Source: Eimeria necatrix | Taxonomy: Eukaryota; Apicomplexa; Conoidasida; Eucoccidiorida; Eimeriidae | Length of the DNA: 11,852 bases | Assembly (NCBI RefSeq): GCF_000499385.1 | Contig: NW_013651902.1 | Location: 1 to 11,852 of the forward strand | Direction of reading: 5' to 3' | Shown: positions 1 to 8,850 of the stretch, one piece after another | How the letters are laid out: the number at the start of each line of letters is the position of its first letter | How positions within the stretch are numbered: the first letter of the stretch is position 1 | Notes under the pieces: generated by a model | The model's input: the letters and a program-made list of their open reading frames with translations, nothing else | Told to the model about the DNA's origin: nothing | The model's database searches: none | Made by a program: the position numbers and the translations under genes

Positions 1-906
1 GTCAGTGAAGTGCAGCAGCATGTTTTGGTGCCGACTGCAGAACTCAACGACGGCTTCCAGTGCCAAACACTTCACCTCAGGGCACACATCCATTGCGCCG
101 GCCCGCAGCAGGCCTACGGCCAAGTCTAGGTGGCTCAAAACGGCTTCATCTGAACTTCTGTGCAGCGCCAGCTGAAGCAACTTGAACAGACTCTGCCGCA
201 TTTCGTCGCTCTGTTCTATGGGCGTCAGCTGCAGGGGCTTGTACTCAGGGTCTGGGCGCATCACTGGGGGAAGGTGAGCCACTCTTTCAATGTCTTCGGA
301 GCCAAAGCGGGCAGTCAGCGCCCGCAGCACCTCTCCCAGGGCTTCGTCCACTGCTGGTGCTTCGCAGAAAAACTTAAAGAGAATACTGGCTGAGAGGAGC
401 CGTGCCTTTTCGGCGGGCTCCGAAAGACACAGCAGCATCGGATCCAGCAGCAAAGCAAACGCTCTTTTGTAAAAAATGCTGGGCACTGAGGCGTCCACAA
501 ACACCCGCTTCAGCGCCTCAAGAGCGTTGTACCTGCGGCTGCTGCTGCACTCTTCCTTCAGTACATTTGCCTGTCGCTGCACTGTGCAGGACACAGACTT
601 CCAGCTCTCAAGACCGTAGGCTGTTCTGCTCCCTGGCGATTGTGCAGCCAAGCTCTCGTCTTGGGCTTCAGCACTCTCTCTGTGTGAAATAAGCTCATCT
701 GCAGGCTTTTGCGGGGGAACTGCAGACCTCTGATGAACGCTAGTGGCCTTTTCTTGCGAAAGTTCATTTTTCTTGACTTTTGGAAACTGGAAACTGGACA
801 GGGAGCGACTGCAGTTTGGCGGTGCTGCGCTCCAGCTATATCCCGACTGCTTCAGTTCATGCCACACTCTGTCTACCAAATCCATCTTGATGCCATACTT
901 CTGCAT
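1..906 (-). CDS. DNAAF5: HEAT-repeat protein, DNAAF5/HEATR2-like, N-terminal part (runs off the left edge)
   Basis: The minus-strand frame is open from a TAG at 918-916 to the window edge, so 302 codons are visible and the C-terminal part is missing. The first ATG is at 906; a second in-frame ATG at 885 (MDLVDRVW...) is also possible. Residues 1 to about 120 are polar and Ser/Gln-rich and look disordered. From about residue 124 the sequence becomes helical and HEAT-like, with RRYNALEALKRVF near 125, LSEPAEKARLL near 162, RPDPEYKPLQL near 217, then DEMRQSLFKLLQLAL and paired helices to the end. This order (an RRxALEAL opening, an LxxPAExxR helix, a charged linker, an xEMRxxLxxLL helix, a DxxPEVK helix) resembles DNAAF5/HEATR2, a cytoplasmic factor that preassembles axonemal dynein arms. 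Coccidian microgametes are flagellated, so the role fits. No intron is needed in the visible part. The coding status is fairly sure; the family name is inference from pattern, and another HEAT/ARM protein remains possible. Confidence 0.68.
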   Translation of the reverse strand, partial: MQKYGIKMDLVDRVWHELKQSGYSWSAAPPNCSRSLSSFQFPKVKKNELSQEKATSVHQRSAVPPQKPADELISHRESAEAQDESLAAQSPGSRTAYGLESWKSVSCTVQRQANVLKEECSSSRRYNALEALKRVFVDASVPSIFYKRAFALLLDPMLLCLSEPAEKARLLSASILFKFFCEAPAVDEALGEVLRALTARFGSEDIERVAHLPPVMRPDPEYKPLQLTPIEQSDEMRQSLFKLLQLALHRSSDEAVLSHLDLAVGLLRAGAMDVCPEVKCLALEAVVEFCSRHQNMLLHFTD

Positions 907-2640
907 TTCAAGAGTCTAACTGCTGCTTTCGCGAGTCTCAGCCCTCCGCTTGCTGCTGAACTAATTCTGGCATCTCAGGGGAACATCATCCAACCTAGTT
1001 CAGGGGGCTATATCTGGCTCGACCACCGCAGAAGCCCGAAAGTGTAAGCAATAACTAAGACGTTTTTCAAATCAACATTGCCAGGGTGGCAGGCGTTTCT
1101 TTCTGAAGGCGCTGCACGCGAGTAGATATTCGCCGGCAAACAGAGGCGAACATGACATTTCAACATTGGGTCAGAGGCTAGGTCTTTACTTGGTGAATAC
1201 GTTCTAAAAGCTATGAGTCATATACTGAGAATTTTCCTCGTTTCAACGAAGAACCCTTCGTTCTTTCCTAAAACAGTTGTGTAGCAAAGACAGTACACGG
1301 CGGCACAGAAGCGCCACTAGGTGCGTTCGCGCGCTGCATATCTGTTCCCACTAAAACAACACACGAATAACCGCATATGTGCCTTTGCCTGATGAAGTAA
1401 AGATTTTATCATCCAAATCAGTTGTAACTTGGCGAAGCTTTCCCCGAAGCTTTTCCTCTGCTTGATCTCCACAGGGCTGTTCCGGCGGTCTGCTTCCTAA
1501 ACTGCCGCCACAGTGTCTCCCGTCTCATGTCCACGCAAATGAATACCAAAATGAATACTGAAACAATTACTGTATTTTTTACAAAGATATCTTCCAGTTG
1601 CTTTAATTCTTCTGTGACGCTGTGCGCACTGATTTGTGAAAGCATACCATCTTGGGTAGAACCTGGAACATGGCACGCTCCAGAGCCCCTTGAGAGCATG
1701 TATGTGACTGCTGTAAACAAATCCCCAGTCTCGACAACGCGACAAACTGTTTACGTCACTTCTAAACCTTTCGCAAACTTTCTTAGCTGGTGTTTATATA
1801 TTTTGAGAGTTTGACATTGGCTCTAATAGGCCCTTCTGAGGAGTTTCCCACCGGTGTGTGCTGGCGGCCCATTGCCCACTACACAAAGCGAACAGGGAAG
1901 AGACAAGCAGAAGTTCTGCTCTGACAGCACTAAAGAGCTCACGGGTAACACAAAAGCGATTCAACATCTTAATTATTGCGCCAGAAATGCACGCTCTACA
2001 CTCCATAATCTTAATTGTCATCAGTGCCGACGCTCTCCTTGAAGCAAAGACGACGAATTGCCGAACGCAAGCCCTTTAGGAGGAACACCTCAAGCTCATA
2101 ACCCTGATGTTTCGGTCTTATTGAGACGCTGGCCTGGAGTGTTGCCTGCACTCTCAAGCCTGGCCCTACTGATCGCGACGATTGTTGGGTTTCTTGGCAT
2201 TCGTTGCTACAGTCCAATCAAAGGTCACGGTCCTAACGAAGCGCCCGGACAACACGAACGCAATATGGCAGAAGGCAGGCAAAGTCCTTGCCTCGTAAGC
2301 TTCAATCTTTTGAGTGGCATGAGGCTGTTTAGGAGCGACGCGCTAGCGCGACGCGCCAGGTCATCAATAGTTACTAGTATCAAGTGACCGCTCATTCTGA
2401 GCGTGACCTAAGCGGGAAGCTGATTAACTGCACTCAAAATGCTTTTCCCAGGCTCCTAGGTATCTCGTCGCATCCCGTACACTCTTGCTACGGCGACATG
2501 CCGTTAATGGAGGCTGTGATTATTGTATCAATCCTTTCTTTTGTAAAATGCGTCTTAGGAGACTGAGATTTGTGACTTCATGTCGTGAGTCGAGGGCTTC
2601 GTGTGTAGCACATGGAATCGCGCCAGTGCGTTTGCATATC
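907..2640. other. Intergenic DNA upstream of the HEAT-repeat gene, no confident gene
   Basis: This stretch lies 5' of the minus-strand HEAT-repeat gene and should contain its promoter and 5' UTR. A small palindromic site, TGCCA-GGG-TGGCA, lies at 1079-1091, about 175 bp upstream of the start. The heptamer CGTCTCA (TGAGACG on the minus strand) lies at 1521-1527, and TGAGACG on the plus strand at 2122-2128. It matches the (A/T)GAGACG element described for Toxoplasma promoters, but about three chance copies are expected in a window this size. Open frames here are short. One on the minus strand around 1418-1700 encodes a charged helix followed by a hydrophobic stretch (see findings) but is not strong enough to call. 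Confidence 0.5.
2335..2356. repeat. CpG-rich palindrome with a 9-bp direct repeat
   Basis: A perfect 12-bp palindrome, CGCGCTAGCGCG, occupies 2339-2350. The 9-mer GCGACGCGC occurs at 2335-2343 and again at 2348-2356, overlapping both sides of the palindrome. The flanking DNA is not GC-rich, so the site stands out. Function is unknown; it could be a protein-binding site or a chance CpG cluster. Confidence 0.55.
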
Positions 2641-5080
2641 CTCTTTGTGTTGCGCTCTCGGCGGGTCAACTGCTCTATTCAGTGAGACGAATTCCGACAA
2701 GAACTGACGCTTGTGACTCTATCGTGTTCCTCGACTGCTTTGCGTGTGGCTTATGGAGTTCGCCAGTGTATTTTGTGAACAGGCTTGGTTTCAGTCGCAC
2801 TGTGCCTGCAGTGTTGGTGAGATTAGTGTACAGGTAGACCATGTAGAGGCATCCATGATGGTGACGATGCGCTGCGTCTCCCTGCAAAGCACAAAGCCGC
2901 TTCTCACGCTACACAGGTGTGTTCTTTGAGAGCGTTTGCTTGCATGTGTGTCTCGTACACATACTCTGTCAACTGGTTAGCTCGCTGGGGGGCATGTTGC
3001 ACTCACATACAATGTACAGCATAAACAGACGTGCGGAAGAGTGAGCAAATGCTCCTTGCCCTGTCGGAGGGATCTTTTTCTCTTTGAGGAGAGAGCGGAC
3101 GTCAGTGATTCAAGGGTGTTGTGGTCATAGTGCGGCGTGACAGTGACTGTGCAGCTGCTGCGACCAAGGATGCTTGGCGAGCTGTGGATGGGTACAACTT
3201 TTGCTCATAAGTGAGCGCTTCTCATGGGTTTGCGCCTTTACCATGCTTATCTGTGCCAGGCATAGAGCCCTAAACATGTAACCGAGGTCCAGGAATTGGC
3301 GGACTTCTGTCCCTGTGAATGGGGACTTTTTCTGACATTCTGCTGCTTGCGTTGGGGTGCTCGAGTTCGCTAATGGAGATCGCGTCAAAGCGTAAGTAAA
3401 CCCGAACTTTACTGGCGTGTACCACGGCCAGGCTATACAGGGTGTCCGCGCTGCTCAGCATAGGGATGCGGCTGTTGTCTAAGGGTGGGTGTACCAAGCT
3501 TCAGATTTATGTAGCAGTCGAAAATGTGAACTATGGACCGTCATGAACATGATGTGCATGCGTGCCGCATTCCCCAGCAGCCCTGCAGGCTGTGGTGGCG
3601 GGATTCTGCATGGCAGTCATGTTCACGTGTTACTGTGCCTGAAGCAAATGAAGGAACGCCTTGTTTAGCCCTAGTGCTTGCTTGTAAGGGTGATGAGAGC
3701 TGTGGACAGTGGCAACACAAAGGTAGCGCAGCACATGCGCGTTCGTACATTTGTCGTGAGGAGACGAAACCTGTACCGCCGCGGGCAAATAGCCTGTTGT
3801 ATTCGACTGCCTGAGAGTAGCTTTGGTGCATTTGCACTGGGGCTGTGGGCATTTTGCGCTCAAGCATGAATTGCCATGGACGGTGATGCTTGGTGGGCTG
3901 CGAGTAGAGCATCATTGCTGGGTTGAGACCGCGGCGACGGTCGGGCAGTGCTTTGGCGCTTGGTGCGCAAATTCTCACAAGGCGAAGTGCGAACAATGCT
4001 TTGTCGCTTTTTTTCTGTGTTTACGCGATGCAGCGGAACCTGTGTGCATGGTGACTGGCAGCAGTATCCTGATGTTTCTGCTTTCAGTCATCCTTCATTT
4101 GATTGCATCCCGCAGTGGCGTCAATTTGCCCGTGCACCTGCCCTTCAAAAACTGGACAATACTTTCTGCGGAAGGGAAGCGGGGCAGCAGAGCGTGATAA
4201 CACGGGGGCGTTTCGTATCAAGTGAACAACACTGCATGTGATGATGACTGGTTAATCCAACTCTAACAACTTTACATGTCGAAAGAACTAATGGTGGCGT
4301 GTCGTTATTTGAGGCTCTAACCTTTTGCCACGCTAGTGAGACACGGAGAAGTGTGCGTCAGTCTATCGGTACACAATGCAGCACAGTGTCTTGCGGAAAC
4401 AATTTGCGTCAGGCCTTCCACAACTCCAAAACATTTTGACGGCCGTGCGCCGAAGCTTTTTTTGGCCTTATAGCGATGTATTGAGTTCTAAAGTGTTGTG
4501 AATATGGTACAGATTTTGGAAGAAAATCCGTTTGACGGCCGGGCGAGTTTCAGTGCATGGCGTGCATATTCTAACGTTAATTTGTCCTGGGCAGAGTGGT
4601 TAGTCTGTTTGGTTTGTTGGGCTTTGGCGGTGCTTGGGCAGACGCGCCCACGATGGATGCCAGCACGTCCGTGTAGTGCTTTTAGTTCGTGATCGTGACA
4701 ACACAGCACGGCTGCATCTCCGCTATGCTAGTGCTTAGATGGTCGTTGTTTTTAGGTATGCATAGCGTGCTGTGCGAGAACGTTAGAGCAGCGCCGTATG
4801 CGTGGCGCATGAGTGTTGAACGTTGCGCGAATGAGAGCGCGGGCAGCTTTTGATATTTTGTTCGCCGCGATATTATTCACACGTAGAGGTTGTTTGTCTA
4901 CGTGTGTATCTGCTTGTGCCAATGTATTTTTGTTTGTTGCGGGGAGGTTTTCCGGGAGCAAATGCAAGCCACGTGTTTCCCGCAGTTTGGTCTGTGTTAC
5001 GCTTGGGTAGGGAGAATGTGGAGCTGAGTAGTAAGGCGTTGTGGTGATGGCTTTTGGCGGCGTACTTGTGCGAGGTCTTC
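2641..5080. other. Non-coding stretch, increasingly G-over-C rich on the plus strand
   Basis: No frame here reads like a protein: the longest open frames (for example 3541-3996 minus and 3823-4197 plus) lack domain-like spacing and are low-confidence chance frames. The plus strand becomes G-rich and often T-rich toward the right. Counts by eye are 23 G to 11 C at 3841-3900, 18 G to 8 C at 4561-4620 and 24 G to 7 C at 4981-5040. At 3001-3060 there is no such bias (13 G, 15 C). Such strand bias can mark a transcribed non-coding region such as long introns, a UTR or a long non-coding RNA read in the plus direction. I see no exon to anchor that idea. Confidence 0.45.
4878..4906. repeat. Perfect 10-bp inverted repeat with 9-nt loop
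   Basis: CACACGTAGA at 4878-4887 is the exact reverse complement of TCTACGTGTG at 4897-4906, with the loop GGTTGTTTG between. Pairing stops cleanly on both sides. It could form a hairpin in RNA or be a binding site with ACGT half-sites. It lies about 170 bp left of the strand-bias switch near 5080. Confidence 0.7.
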
Positions 5081-8052
5081 ACTTACTTCTTGTTCTTCCA
5101 TTAGATCGCACAGCAACTCCTCACTGATTCACAGCTTTCACACAAATTCTGCATACTTGTTCTTGCATTATTTCTCCAGCGGGAGTGTTCATAGCGTCGA
5201 AAACGCAGCGCGCCAATATGCAACAAAGAATAACCATGATCTTGGACAGCGTGCATGGTAGAAGTCTCAAGCTCAGTTTCTGCAGTCGCTTACCACAAGC
5301 CGTTATTAAGACAACAGTTCGATTGTATTTTTCACATCACCTGAATGGCTCTGAACAGTGCAGCTGCCGCATTTGGGATTCGATAAAAAAGTCAAGAAGT
5401 AGTCTGAATGACTCACAACCTAAGGCACATGGCGCGACGCACACAAATACAGGCATCTCCGTCTCTTTTCTTCCAGGATTCACTTAACTTTACAAATTTA
5501 CATGGCGATTCTGCTCTCTGAAGGCAAGAATTTGCTCCTTCAAAAAAAGAATATCTCACTGTCAAGGAACTATACCTCGCTGAAGCTAACGTCAAACACT
5601 GCCCATGTCATTCATTCCACATGGCGTACTTTCTGTCGGTGAACGTTAGCGTGGGTAGCTAATGTCCAGATAAAACAAGACAAGCACACTATTTGCTTTC
5701 GCAACGGCCGTTCGAGCAGGCCACAAATGAATGATGGCGTAACTCGTACAGTCTATACAATAAGCATTTTTGCATCTTTTTTCCCTAATGTGGCAAGCGT
5801 AGGGCACAGGATGTTGGCCCGGCGCAACTCGCTGCTTCTATTTGTCAGGATCTCTCAAGAGACGAATTCCGCTTTGTCAAAAACCGACTCGTGACACGCC
5901 ACAGGCCGACCGTTCCAAATATCGGTGCTGCTGGCTCGGAGACATGCTGCGCAGGCATGCAGCGCATCTGTGCAGCTCAGGTTGTCTAGATCTCATTCGG
6001 ATCTCACTTTCTGACGCGTACAAAGAAGTCACGATTATCTGCCCACTTTTTGCTTAGTTCTCCAGACAGCGCTGTATTGATTAAGTAGAAGATTCACGAT
6101 GGGATGTCGCATAAGTGCGAGACTTCGGCAGTGCTTTGAACTAATGATGAAAGCACATTTACAGTAAAAGCATCGACAGAAAACGACGTTTTGTGGTCTA
6201 ACGGGCTCAGTCGTGTCTGGATATTTCAATTTAGAAAGTTCACATACTAGTGTACATCCAAAAGAGCCCATACATTTCCCCACCAAGTGTAGCAGAGTCA
6301 TCTCTCCAGACGGTGCGTAGGCGTTAAATCCACTGGCCAATAATTCCAAGTTACACGCGAGTAACGCTCTACAGTAATTATAGTCACGATGCTCACAACA
6401 GAATAGGTGCTCGAAGACACGCACTTCCTGGTGCACAGCAAGCACTGTCATGGAGCGTGCTCTTGCAGCGCAGCAGTTCTAATTTGTAAAAGCCGATAGT
6501 AAGCCGCTCCTTAGTCAGCACGATTATGGGGTAGTGTAAACATTAAAATGATGAGGCCAGGGTCGCTCCTGAGAAAGTGGGCTTGATGACTTTACCTAGG
6601 ACACTCTGACGGCTTTGCAGCACAAAGGCAAACTGCAACAAGTATGGTATAGTGAGTACAATAAGCCCTTGATCAGTACCCAATATGAACTGTGCTCAAC
6701 GTATATTCTGACAAATCCGTACGGATATTAATATCGTGTTAATTTCACTTCCTTCATACATAGACAACTTTCAAGCTCCGGGACAACAACATTGTGTGAA
6801 TGCTGCAAGAAGAAAGATGGTCTGTTTGCAGTTTTGGCATGTAACATGGGACCAGGGGTGGGTGCAGTTCACGGCCCAACTCAAGTGCCTCCAGAAACGT
6901 CAACAGACTTGACTTTTGTTTCGATATACCTAAAAAGGAGACGTACATGCTATTCATTGAAGAGATAACAGACAACCGAGATAACAAACAACCGAAGTGC
7001 GTATCATGCAGCTTACGTACTTCTGTGTACTCAGCGTAGTTTCGCAGCTGGGTGACTGCAGATGGCATAGAGCAAACCTAGTGCAACAGCATCAACTAAA
7101 GAGGTGAAGCAGATTGATATTATTTTCCCCCTAATTCTGAACAACTTCCATTGTCTTGAAGGTGCAGCCTCATACAGCATATAACAGCAAAAGAGTGAGG
7201 TAACGTCCCATTAGCAACACCTGCTTCACCACACACAAAGGTGCACATTTCAGTTCCTTTAGTGCATGGCACGCATGCTTTGTCCAGCTCACAAGCTGGA
7301 TAGGCAAAACGCCTTCACAGCTCTGCCTTCATTGCATACAGAGAAAGGTTGGGGTAGCTTTTTTCATCTAAATAAACTATTTATTGAAGTGCTATGATTA
7401 GCACCGAGTCATGAAGCCCACGCGCCTTGTGTGATCAGTCTGCGCACCAAAACAACTTGTAGTGTTGCCATATCCTCTAATGGCATTGCTGCGGGATCTT
7501 AGTAACATAATACTGAGTACTTCATTTAGGCCAGTAATCAGACACAGCAGCTGGGTCTTTCTCAAGCTGTCAGTCTAGCCAGGTTCTTGTTAACAAATCG
7601 TTGCCCATATGAGCTTGACAATGCTACTAGCGGCGATGGACAGAGCGCACTTTCTGTTTATCGGGAATCTCGTGGCATTTCAGGGCAGAGTCGCTATCTA
7701 CGCATTAATTACAAAAATGGCTAGAAACTCCGAACAGCTATGATACCCAGCTCCTCGGCTAAACGCTCCCCGTGTGACATGAGACAAAAATAACACGACT
7801 CAAATTTTATGCTCTCTACGAATTCTGAATAACATTCGGGCTCCCCATGAATTGGTTTCCATCGTAATTCAGCACTTTAGAAAAATCAGAGCCGTCACTG
7901 AGTACTCTAACGCGTGATGCACTAGCTTTATAGAATGACAGCAAGTTTTTAAATATGTTCATTTGCGTAAGGACAATAAAGCGTTGCGTTTTTGCTGCCA
8001 AGATGAAACAGCCCTGAAGATCATTGCTTTTCCATTCTAGCATCCAATTGAC
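5081..8052. other. Non-coding stretch, mostly C-over-G on the plus strand, no confident gene
   Basis: Base bias is reversed relative to the left neighbour: by eye 18 C to 7 G at 5101-5160, 15 C to 9 G at 5281-5340 and 21 C to 7 G at 7201-7260, but only 14 C to 12 G at 6961-7020. If bias follows transcription, this part would be read from the minus strand. One minus frame (6451-6035, 138 codons, true ATG) contains a short ankyrin-like stretch, and another (8043-7816) looks mildly protein-like; neither is strong enough to call. AATAAA-CTA-TTTATT at 7371-7385 gives a poly(A)-type hexamer on both strands. AGAGACG lies at 5858-5864. Confidence 0.45.
6964..6995. repeat. Tandem duplication, two 16-bp units
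   Basis: The unit GATAACAGACAACCGA at 6964-6979 is followed directly by GATAACAAACAACCGA at 6980-6995, with one mismatch (G to A at the eighth base). This is a short, probably recent tandem duplication by replication slippage. No further copies follow. Confidence 0.8.
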
Positions 8053-8208
8053 GTAGGGCCCTAGGGTTTAGGGGAATACGAATTTTGCCGAAAACTGGCT
8101 AGGCCTACGGATTATGAGCTTGCAGCATGTTGAACAGAAGCATGCAGCCTTGCATCCCAACTACTGAAAACTGGATCCGGAACCCAAAACCCTAAGCCTT
8201 AAACTGTA
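8053..8208. repeat. Two degenerate telomere-type heptad runs facing head to head
   Basis: At 8053-8073 three heptads can be read: GTAGGGC, CCTAGGG and a perfect TTTAGGG. At 8181-8208 four heptads of the complementary type follow: AACCCAA, AACCCTA, AGCCTTA and AACTGTA. The order is G-strand repeats first, then C-strand repeats, about 107 bp apart. TTTAGGG is the telomere unit known in coccidia such as Eimeria and Toxoplasma, and internal copies are known in Eimeria. The arrays are short and degenerate, so the first run in particular could be partly chance; the second is more convincing. A gene frame between them is absent. Confidence 0.55.
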
Positions 8209-8593
8209 GTCGGTGAAGCCAAGCAACCCGTACCAAGACAGATGAGTCCAGTGCTAGATTTGCTTTGTGAATACTAAGCCTATATTCATTTTGTTTTATA
8301 TGAAAATGAAATAAATATATGCTTAATATTCATAGTTCAGTGTTTGCTCAATGTCTACTGGTTGGTTTCATCAGCTGGCAAGGAGGCTTAGGCGGCTCTG
8401 CACCCATCGCATTCAACGTACTTTGCCACAGAAAAACAGTTGTAAAAATAAGAAATTAAAGTTTGTTGTTTTTTTTACAAAAAATATGTCTAGGAATTGC
8501 AAAGACATCGTAGATGACGGTTGCCAACGAGTCGATGGCTGCATCAAGTGATGAGCGATGCTGCTGTTCCTGTCTCCAACTTTCGGGCTTCCA

Positions 8594-8632
8594 CTGAATA
8601 TTTAAAATTACAAATCATTTAATTTTATTCAG
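8594..8632. repeat. AT-rich imperfect hairpin
   Basis: CTGAATA (8594-8600) pairs with TATTCAG (8626-8632), and AAATTA (8605-8610) pairs with TAATTT (8620-8625), leaving a 4-nt bulge on the left arm and a 9-nt loop. It is the most extended hairpin in the AT-rich zone. Function is unknown; it may simply reflect AT-richness. Confidence 0.6.
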
Positions 8633-8686
8633 CTTTTGGATCGAACAATTTATTTCAATTAGAGATACTCACGGGTGCACTTATCC

Positions 8687-8766
8687 TTCGAATCTACAGA
8701 ATTGAGCGGGGAGCGGTGTCGCGCTATCGGCTGCCCTCCTGTCCTGCACTACCCCGATTCGAATCT
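8687..8766. repeat. 9-bp direct repeats framing a 62-bp GC-rich block
   Basis: TTCGAATCT occurs at 8687-8695 and again at 8758-8766. Between them lie 62 bp that are clearly GC-rich inside an AT-rich zone. A short insert framed by an exact direct repeat resembles a small insertion with target-site duplication. No terminal inverted repeats, poly(A) tail or coding sequence are visible, so the origin is open and chance cannot be ruled out. Confidence 0.45.
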
Positions 8767-8850
8767 TTGCACGAATTGCCTCTAAGATGTGCAATTAAAT
8801 ATTTAAAACATTTAAATTAAATACGACAAATAGGAAATATTCCGGCAGCC

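Larger units (their letters stand above)
8209..8850. other. AT-rich zone with hairpins, interrupted by a GC-rich block
   Basis: GC is far below the rest of the window in places: by eye 10 of 60 bases at 8281-8340, 16 of 60 at 8581-8640 and 15 of 60 at 8761-8820. Inverted repeats include TTCATTTT/AAAATGAA (8285-8292 and 8303-8310), TTGTAAAAA/TTTTTACAA (8440-8448 and 8472-8480) and the palindrome TTAAATATTTAA (8796-8807). In contrast 8701-8760 has 39 G+C of 60. No coding frame is credible. It could be a promoter-distal spacer, a nucleosome-free region or a decayed repeat. Confidence 0.5.

Noticed and set aside
160..1047. Several plus-strand frames and short minus frames across the left end.
   Set aside because: They are in other frames over the long minus-strand HEAT-repeat frame and show no protein-like pattern.
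1527..1814. 95-codon plus-strand frame beginning MSTQMNTKMNTE.
   Set aside because: It is Ser/Thr-rich without a domain pattern and overlaps the opposite minus frame, which is only a weak candidate itself.
3541..3996. 151-codon minus-strand frame.
   Set aside because: No domain-like pattern, no support from neighbours, and an open frame of this size is plausible by chance in nearly 12 kb.
3823..4197. 124-codon plus-strand frame rich in Trp, Cys and His.
   Set aside because: The composition follows the local G/T-rich bias rather than a protein pattern.
2685..5871. The 13-mer GAGACGAATTCCG occurs at 2685-2697 and 5859-5871.
   Set aside because: One shared 13-mer pair is about what chance gives in a window of this length, and the flanks do not match.
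8687..8775. GATTCGAATC near 8756-8765 looks like the T-loop of a tRNA.
   Set aside because: The bases on either side do not form a T-stem, and no acceptor stem, D-arm or anticodon arm can be placed; the motif is itself a palindrome.
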